A DNA stretch of 46,419 nucleotides from the NCBI GenBank assembly GCA_028287505.1, contig JAQBPN010000038.1, positions 1-46,419 on the forward strand. The letters are read 5' to 3'. Position 1 is the stretch's first letter. Every line of letters starts with the position of its first letter. Below the pieces are notes generated by a model. It ran no database searches. It was given only the letters and a program-made list of their open reading frames with translations, and was not told the DNA's origin. Shown here one piece after another: positions 42,144-46,419 of the stretch. Origin of the DNA: Fibrobacterota bacterium. GTDB lineage: Bacteria > Fibrobacterota > Fibrobacteria > UBA11236. A program made the translations under genes and the position numbers.

Positions 42144-44702
42144 CTACTTCGGCTTGACCACGAAGTTGACCAGCTTGTCGGGGACGACGATCACCTTGAT
42201 CACCTCGCTGGATTCCAGATAAGCTTTGAACTTGGGATGCGTTCGCGCCAACTGCTCCAGGTCCTGCCGGGAGGTGCCTTTGGCCACCTCATGCTCCACG
42301 CGCACCTTGCCGTTGGTCTGGAAGACCACGTTGACCGAATCCTCCACCGTGAGCGCTTCGATATGCACGGGCCAAGGCGCGTAAGCGAGACTTTCCCCAT
42401 GCCCGAGGATTTCCCAAATCTCCTCGGCGATATGGGGCGCGAAGGGCGACACCAGCTTCACCAGGATTTCCGACGTCTCCCGGTACGCGGCGCCGCTCTT
42501 CTCCAGATCCTCGCCCAGTTCCCCCACGAAAATCATCAGCTGGGAAATGGCGGTGTTGAAACGCAGGTTCTCGATGTCTTCCGTGACCTTCTTGATGGTC
42601 TGGTGGGTACGCTTGACCAGATGGGCCGGAGGCGCATCGTCCGTGATGCGGACCTGGACGCGATCGTCCCCGACGGTGGCGCGCCATACCTTGTTGAGGA
42701 AGCGCCACAAGCCTTCGATGCCGGCCGTCTGCCAGGGCTTCTGGCGTTCCAGGGGGCCCATGAACATTTCATACAGGCGCATGGAATCGGCGCCGTAGCG
42801 CTCCACCACGTCATCGGGATTGACCACATTCCCGCGCGACTTGGACATCTTCTCGCCGTCCTCGCCCAGGATCAGACCCTGGTTGACCAGCTTCTGGAAC
42901 GGCTCGGAGGTGGAGACATGCCCCAGATCGAACAGGACCTTCTGCCAGAAGCGCGAATACAGGAGATGCAGCACGGCGTGTTCCGCCCCGCCGATGTAAA
43001 GATCCACCGGCATCCAATATTTCTCGGCCTCGCGCGACCAGGGTTCCTTATCGTTGTCGGGATCGATGAAGCGCAGGAAATACCAGCTGGATCCGGCCCA
43101 CTGCGGCATGGTGTTCAGCTCCCGGCGGCCGGAATGATCCGCATTCGCACCCTTATATTCCAACCACTCCTTGGCCTTGGCCAAAGGCGGCTCGAAGGTT
43201 CCCGTGGGCCTGTAGTCTTCCATTTCCGGCAAGGTCAGGGGCAGCTCCGAATCGGGAATGGACTCGACGCCCTTGGCCGTATGCACCAGCGGAAAAGGCT
43301 CGCCCCAATAGCGCTGACGGGAGAAGAGCCAATCGCGCAGCCGGTATTGCACCCGCGCCTTGCCCAATTGCTTCTCTTCCAACCATGCGATCATTTTCGC
43401 CTTGGAGTCCTCCACCCGGAGGCCGTCGAGGAATCCGGAATTCACCAGCACGCCGTCCCCGGTGAAAGCTTCCTTGGAAACGTCTCCGCCTTGGATCACC
43501 TCCACGATGGGAAGGCCGAACGCCTTGGCGAATGCGTAGTCGCGCTCGTCATGGGCGGGCACGGCCATGATGGCGCCGGTGCCGTACCCCATCATCACGT
43601 AGTCGGAAGTCCAGATGGGAATCCTGCCGCCGGTCACGGGATTGATCGCGAACGCGCCCGTGGCCACGCCGGTCTTGTCCTTGTCCAGGCCGCGCTCCAG
43701 ATCGGATTTGCTGCCGGCCGCCTTGCGATAGGCTTCCAGCGCCGCCTTTTGGCCCGGGACGGTGATGGATTCCAGAACCGGATGCTCCGGAGCCACCACT
43801 ATGTAGGTCGCGCCGAACAGGGTGTCCGGCCGGGTGGTGAAGACCACCAAGGGTTCCTCCCGGCCTTCCACCTGGAAATGCACTTCGGCGCCGGTGGATT
43901 TGCCCACCCAGTTCTTCTGCATCAGCTTGATGGAATCCGGCCAATCCAACCCATCCAGATCCTTGATCAGGCGCTCGGCATAGGCGGTGATGCGCAAAAC
44001 CCATTGCCGCATGGGACGGCGCACGCAAGGGAAACTCCCCCGCTCCGACTTGCCGTCCATGACTTCCTCGTTGGCCAGCACGGTGCCGAGTTCCTGGCAC
44101 CACCACACGGGGTTTTCGGAAATGTACGCCAGCCTCTGGGAATCCCGGTACCTGCGGATTTCCGCCTCATCCTTATCCTTGAGGCCGGTAGGGATGGGAA
44201 GCTTCGCGATGGGCATGGCCTTGTCGGCGGCGGCATCGTAATAGCTTTCGAACAGCTGCTTGAAGATCCATTGCGTCCACTTGTAGTAGGCCGGATCGGT
44301 GGTGCTGATCTCCCGATCCCAATCGTACGAGAAACCCAGGGACCGGGTCTGACGGCGGAAATTATCGATGTTCGACAGGGTGGTCACGGCCGGGTGGGTG
44401 CCCGTCTTGATGGCGTGCTGTTCCGCGGGCAGACCGAAGGCGTCCCAGCCCATGGGATGGAGCACGTTGAACCCGCGCATGCGCTTGTAGCGGCACACGA
44501 TGTCCGTGGCCGTCCAGCCTTCCGGATGGCCCACATGGAGCCCGTTGGCGGAAGGGTAGGGAAACATGTCCAGGGCGTAGAACTTGGGTTTCAAGGCGCC
44601 TTGCGCGTCCTTCCCCGGCGCCATGGTGGCTTTGAAGGTCTTGTGCTGGAGCCAATACTGCTGCCATTTGGGTTCGATCGATTTGGGAATGTACCTGGAC
44701 AC
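42144..44702 (-). CDS. leuS: Leucyl-tRNA synthetase
   Basis: This enzyme charges tRNA-Leu. The protein is 852 residues, a normal length for bacterial LeuRS. The class I signature HVGH (56-59, in [14 protein letters not shown]) and KMSKS (about 615-620, in [12 protein letters not shown]) are intact. The CP1 editing domain is present, with [12 protein letters not shown] and an [14 protein letters not shown] stretch. I choose GTG 44702, which gives the family N-terminus [17 protein letters not shown] and has AAGG upstream; a TTG at 44741 would add 13 unconserved residues. It is divergent from the aldo/keto reductase, with a shared 92-base gap. Confidence 0.97.
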   Translation of the reverse strand: MSRYIPKSIEPKWQQYWLQHKTFKATMAPGKDAQGALKPKFYALDMFPYPSANGLHVGHPEGWTATDIVCRYKRMRGFNVLHPMGWDAFGLPAEQHAIKTGTHPAVTTLSNIDNFRRQTRSLGFSYDWDREISTTDPAYYKWTQWIFKQLFESYYDAAADKAMPIAKLPIPTGLKDKDEAEIRRYRDSQRLAYISENPVWWCQELGTVLANEEVMDGKSERGSFPCVRRPMRQWVLRITAYAERLIKDLDGLDWPDSIKLMQKNWVGKSTGAEVHFQVEGREEPLVVFTTRPDTLFGATYIVVAPEHPVLESITVPGQKAALEAYRKAAGSKSDLERGLDKDKTGVATGAFAINPVTGGRIPIWTSDYVMMGYGTGAIMAVPAHDERDYAFAKAFGLPIVEVIQGGDVSKEAFTGDGVLVNSGFLDGLRVEDSKAKMIAWLEEKQLGKARVQYRLRDWLFSRQRYWGEPFPLVHTAKGVESIPDSELPLTLPEMEDYRPTGTFEPPLAKAKEWLEYKGANADHSGRRELNTMPQWAGSSWYFLRFIDPDNDKEPWSREAEKYWMPVDLYIGGAEHAVLHLLYSRFWQKVLFDLGHVSTSEPFQKLVNQGLILGEDGEKMSKSRGNVVNPDDVVERYGADSMRLYEMFMGPLERQKPWQTAGIEGLWRFLNKVWRATVGDDRVQVRITDDAPPAHLVKRTHQTIKKVTEDIENLRFNTAISQLMIFVGELGEDLEKSGAAYRETSEILVKLVSPFAPHIAEEIWEILGHGESLAYAPWPVHIEALTVEDSVNVVFQTNGKVRVEHEVAKGTSRQDLEQLARTHPKFKAYLESSEVIKVIVVPDKLVNFVVKPK

Positions 44703-44794
44703 GGCTTGCCTTGTTCGTGGGTTAGGCCCAAAAGATAGCAAGGTTGGGGGTGATTGTTACCTTTCCGGAGTTGGGGGAAATCCAGGGGGTACTG

Positions 44795-45775
44795 ATGAAG
44801 CAGCGTAGTTTTGGAAAGACGGGTTTGCGGGTGTCCGAAGTGGGTTTCGGAGCCTGGGCATTGGGCGAATCGTGGTGGGGCAAGCAGGATGATGCGGAGT
44901 CCATCAAGGCCCTGCACCGCGCCGCCGAGCTCGGAGCCAATTTCATCGACACCGCCCAGGTCTACGGCGAAGGCAAAAGCGAGTCCGTGATCGCGCGCTT
45001 CCGCAAGGAATGGAAGGGCGACCTGATCGTCGCCACCAAGACGCCCCCGGAAGCCGGCGCCTGGCCGCCTTCCCCGTACGACGCTCCCGAGGTTTCCTAT
45101 TCCCCGGCCTACCTGCGCGCCAACGTGGAGAAGCGCCTCCGCAGCCTGCAAACCGACTGCATCGATCTCCTCCAATTGCACACCTGGACGCGCGCCTGGA
45201 ACAAAGACCCCCGTCCCCTGGAAACGCTTCGCCAGCTCAAGCAGGAAGGCAAAATCCGTTTCTTCGGCGTGTCCACTCCCGAGCACGATCAGAACAGCGT
45301 GGTCGATCTCATCCGCAACAACCACGTCGACTCCGTGCAGGTCATCTACAACATACTGGAACAGGAACCGGCCGCCGAAATCCTTCCCGCCGCCAAAGAG
45401 CACGGGGTGGCCATCATCGTGCGCATGGCTTTCGACGAAGGCGCCCTGACGGGGAAATTCTCCCGGGACACGGTTTTCCCAAAAGGCGATTTCCGCGCGG
45501 ACTATTTCCGCGGCGAGCGCTTGGGCCAAGTGGTGGATCGCGTCGACAAAATCAAGGCTGACGTGGAAGGTTCGGGGTATACCCTACCCCAGGCCGCCCT
45601 GAAGTTCGCCATGTCCCATCCGGGGGTAAGCACCGTGATCGCCGGCATCCGCAACGTGGCGCAGGCGGAAATGAACCTTGCCGTTTCGGATCTGCCTGAG
45701 CTGCCCCCGGCGCTTATGCAAAAGCTGCGGGAGCATAATTGGCGCAGGGGGATTTGGTACGGGGATCACTGGTAG
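44795..45775 (+). CDS. Aldo/keto reductase
   Basis: This is an NAD(P)H-dependent aldo/keto reductase with a (beta/alpha)8 barrel, 326 residues. The catalytic tetrad is complete: Asp52 and Tyr57 in IDTAQVYG, Lys82 in VATKTPP and His129 in LLQLHTW. The C-terminal cofactor-binding part is seen as TVIAGIRNVAQAEMNL. ATG 44795 follows a GGGGG and begins MKQRSFGKTGLRVSEVGFGAW, the standard N-terminus; the open frame upstream to 44744 is not conserved. The physiological substrate cannot be told. A large inverted repeat begins six bases after its stop. Confidence 0.95.
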   Translation: MKQRSFGKTGLRVSEVGFGAWALGESWWGKQDDAESIKALHRAAELGANFIDTAQVYGEGKSESVIARFRKEWKGDLIVATKTPPEAGAWPPSPYDAPEVSYSPAYLRANVEKRLRSLQTDCIDLLQLHTWTRAWNKDPRPLETLRQLKQEGKIRFFGVSTPEHDQNSVVDLIRNNHVDSVQVIYNILEQEPAAEILPAAKEHGVAIIVRMAFDEGALTGKFSRDTVFPKGDFRADYFRGERLGQVVDRVDKIKADVEGSGYTLPQAALKFAMSHPGVSTVIAGIRNVAQAEMNLAVSDLPELPPALMQKLREHNWRRGIWYGDHW

Positions 45776-45780
45776 CGATT

Positions 45781-45973
45781 TGGCTCGGGAGGGCGGTTCC
45801 CGCGCGAACTGCGCTGGCCGGTGCCGTGGACCTATTGACATCCTGGAGAATGGGTCGCCCGCGGATCCTTCTCTGGGGCGATGGCCGGGCCCGCGGGCTT
45901 TCGATGCTTTGACATTTTCCATTCCCCAGGATGTCATCCGCTTGTAATGCGCGGGAACCGCCCTCCCGAGCCA
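45781..45973. repeat. 193-base long inverted repeat (MITE-like element or structured RNA)
   Basis: The ends are perfect 25-base inverted repeats (45781-45805 and 45949-45973). Inside, 45837-45853 and 45919-45935 pair over 17 bases with one mismatch, and GCCCGCGG (45857-45864) pairs with CCGCGGGC (45891-45898), leaving a 26-base apical loop. The unpaired parts between arms are asymmetric (31 and 13 bases; 3 and 20 bases). There is no coding frame and no clear target-site duplication. Options are a small non-autonomous mobile element, a REPIN-like element, or a long hairpin ending the reductase transcript. With 46006-46152 it fills most of the 477-base gap 45776-46252. Confidence 0.85.
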
Positions 45974-46005
45974 GCCCACCTTCGCCGCCCTTACCGTACC
46001 CTGAA

Positions 46006-46152
46006 GTCCGCGTCGGACATTCCAAGTCGGACCTCCACTCTCACTGCCCGCGTCGGGCCCTCCATGTTTAAACTATGTCCCCGCCCCTATTGCCCGCGTT
46101 GGGCTCGTCAAGACGAAAACCATCGTGTGCGTTCCCTTCGGCCCGCGTCGGG
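46006..46152. repeat. Four spaced CG-rich palindromes with CGT centre
   Basis: GTCCGCGTCGGAC (46006-46018), GCCCGCGTCGGGC (46046-46058), GCCCGCGTTGGGC (46092-46104) and CCCGCGTCGGG (46142-46152) are four variants of one five-base-stem, three-base-loop palindrome at 40, 46 and 49-base intervals. The sequences between them are unrelated. In copy 1 both arms change together (GTCCG/CGGAC), which keeps pairing. No gene overlaps them. The function is unknown. Confidence 0.7.
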
Positions 46153-46252
46153 ATGGTCAGGTCGCGTTTTGGGTAGGCTTTGGGCTTTTGGGAAGAGCTA
46201 AATCACGAGACTTGTGGCGCAGCTTTGCGATGAGGCGGGCATGGCCGCCGAA

Positions 46253-46419
46253 TCAGTCGATGAAATGGATTGGGGAGTTGCGGTCGATGCCTACGGCGCT
46301 TCGTTCGTAGAAGGCGGCCAGGAGGGCCGCGCGGTCGTCGGGTGAGAGTCGGAAATTTTCCCGGCCGTGATCTTTGAGCCAGCGATCCAGGTTCGAGACG
46401 AGGACTCCCGCGCATACGG
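46253..46419 (-). CDS. 3' end of an unidentified gene
   Basis: A minus-strand frame is open from the right window edge to a TGA at 46253-46255 and encodes the last ~54 residues of a protein. Visible are LVSNLDRWLKDHGRENF, LSPDDRAALLAAFYERSAV and the C-terminus GIDRNSPIHFID. The amphipathic helices and ordinary composition look like a real cytoplasmic protein, but I do not recognise the family. Other frames over this stretch are Arg/Pro-rich and unlikely to be coding. Confidence 0.55.
   Translation of the reverse strand, partial: VCAGVLVSNLDRWLKDHGRENFRLSPDDRAALLAAFYERSAVGIDRNSPIHFID

Noticed and set aside
42237-44738. An 833-codon plus-strand frame opposite leuS, and similar long frames opposite nuoL and mlaD/mlaF
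   Set aside because: All are antisense shadows of firmly identified genes, with no family resemblance and unusual His/Gln-rich composition.
46006-46152. CRISPR array
   Set aside because: The repeated core is only 11-13 bases, spacings vary, copies differ, and no cas gene is in the window.

Overview
The window looks like chromosomal DNA from a GC-rich, diderm (Gram-negative-type) bacterium, most likely a member of the Fibrobacterota. The main pointer is a secreted protein with a fibro-slime domain (37072-41295). It is supported by FlgD/type-IX-secretion-like C-terminal modules on secreted proteins, an Mla-type outer-membrane lipid transport operon and a large aerotolerance (Bat) operon. The taxonomic call is inference from protein families; no rRNA or tRNA gene is visible.

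Layout. Positions 1-3278 (minus strand) carry an Mla/MCE-type ABC lipid transporter, mlaE-mlaF-mlaD, followed by a secreted helical-repeat protein that runs off the left edge. Positions 3448-6174 (minus) carry a secreted PQQ-type sugar dehydrogenase, the GTPase gene engB and the recombination gene recR. Positions 6353-17639 (plus) form an 11-gene MoxR/DUF58/Bat operon, tightly coupled by seven ATGA stop/start overlaps. It contains three BatD-like proteins, two von Willebrand A (vWA) proteins, BatC/BatE-type TPR proteins and an embedded SurA-like lipoprotein. Positions 17704-28058 (minus, convergent) are an NADH-dehydrogenase-type complex I operon, nuoA-B/C-D-H-I-J-K-L-M-N. nuoB and nuoC are fused into one gene, and nuoE, nuoF and nuoG are absent.

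Positions 28059-41368 (plus) hold the most distinctive block: a hairpin-rich leader, a 2068-residue secreted vWA protein, an ECF sigma factor with an overlapping RskA-type anti-sigma factor, and a 1407-residue secreted fibro-slime protein. The two giants share a chitobiase-C-terminal-like domain, a repeated beta-domain module, an EF-hand-like calcium loop and a nearly identical C-terminal module of about 320 residues. I infer a surface adhesion or matrix system, possibly controlled by the sigma/anti-sigma pair between them. Each giant gene is followed by a clear intrinsic terminator.

Positions 41431-44702 (minus) carry rdgB and leuS. Position 44795 onward (plus) carries an aldo/keto reductase. 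Behind it lie a 193-base long inverted repeat, a spaced set of four short CG-rich palindromes and the 3' end of an unidentified minus-strand gene at the right edge.
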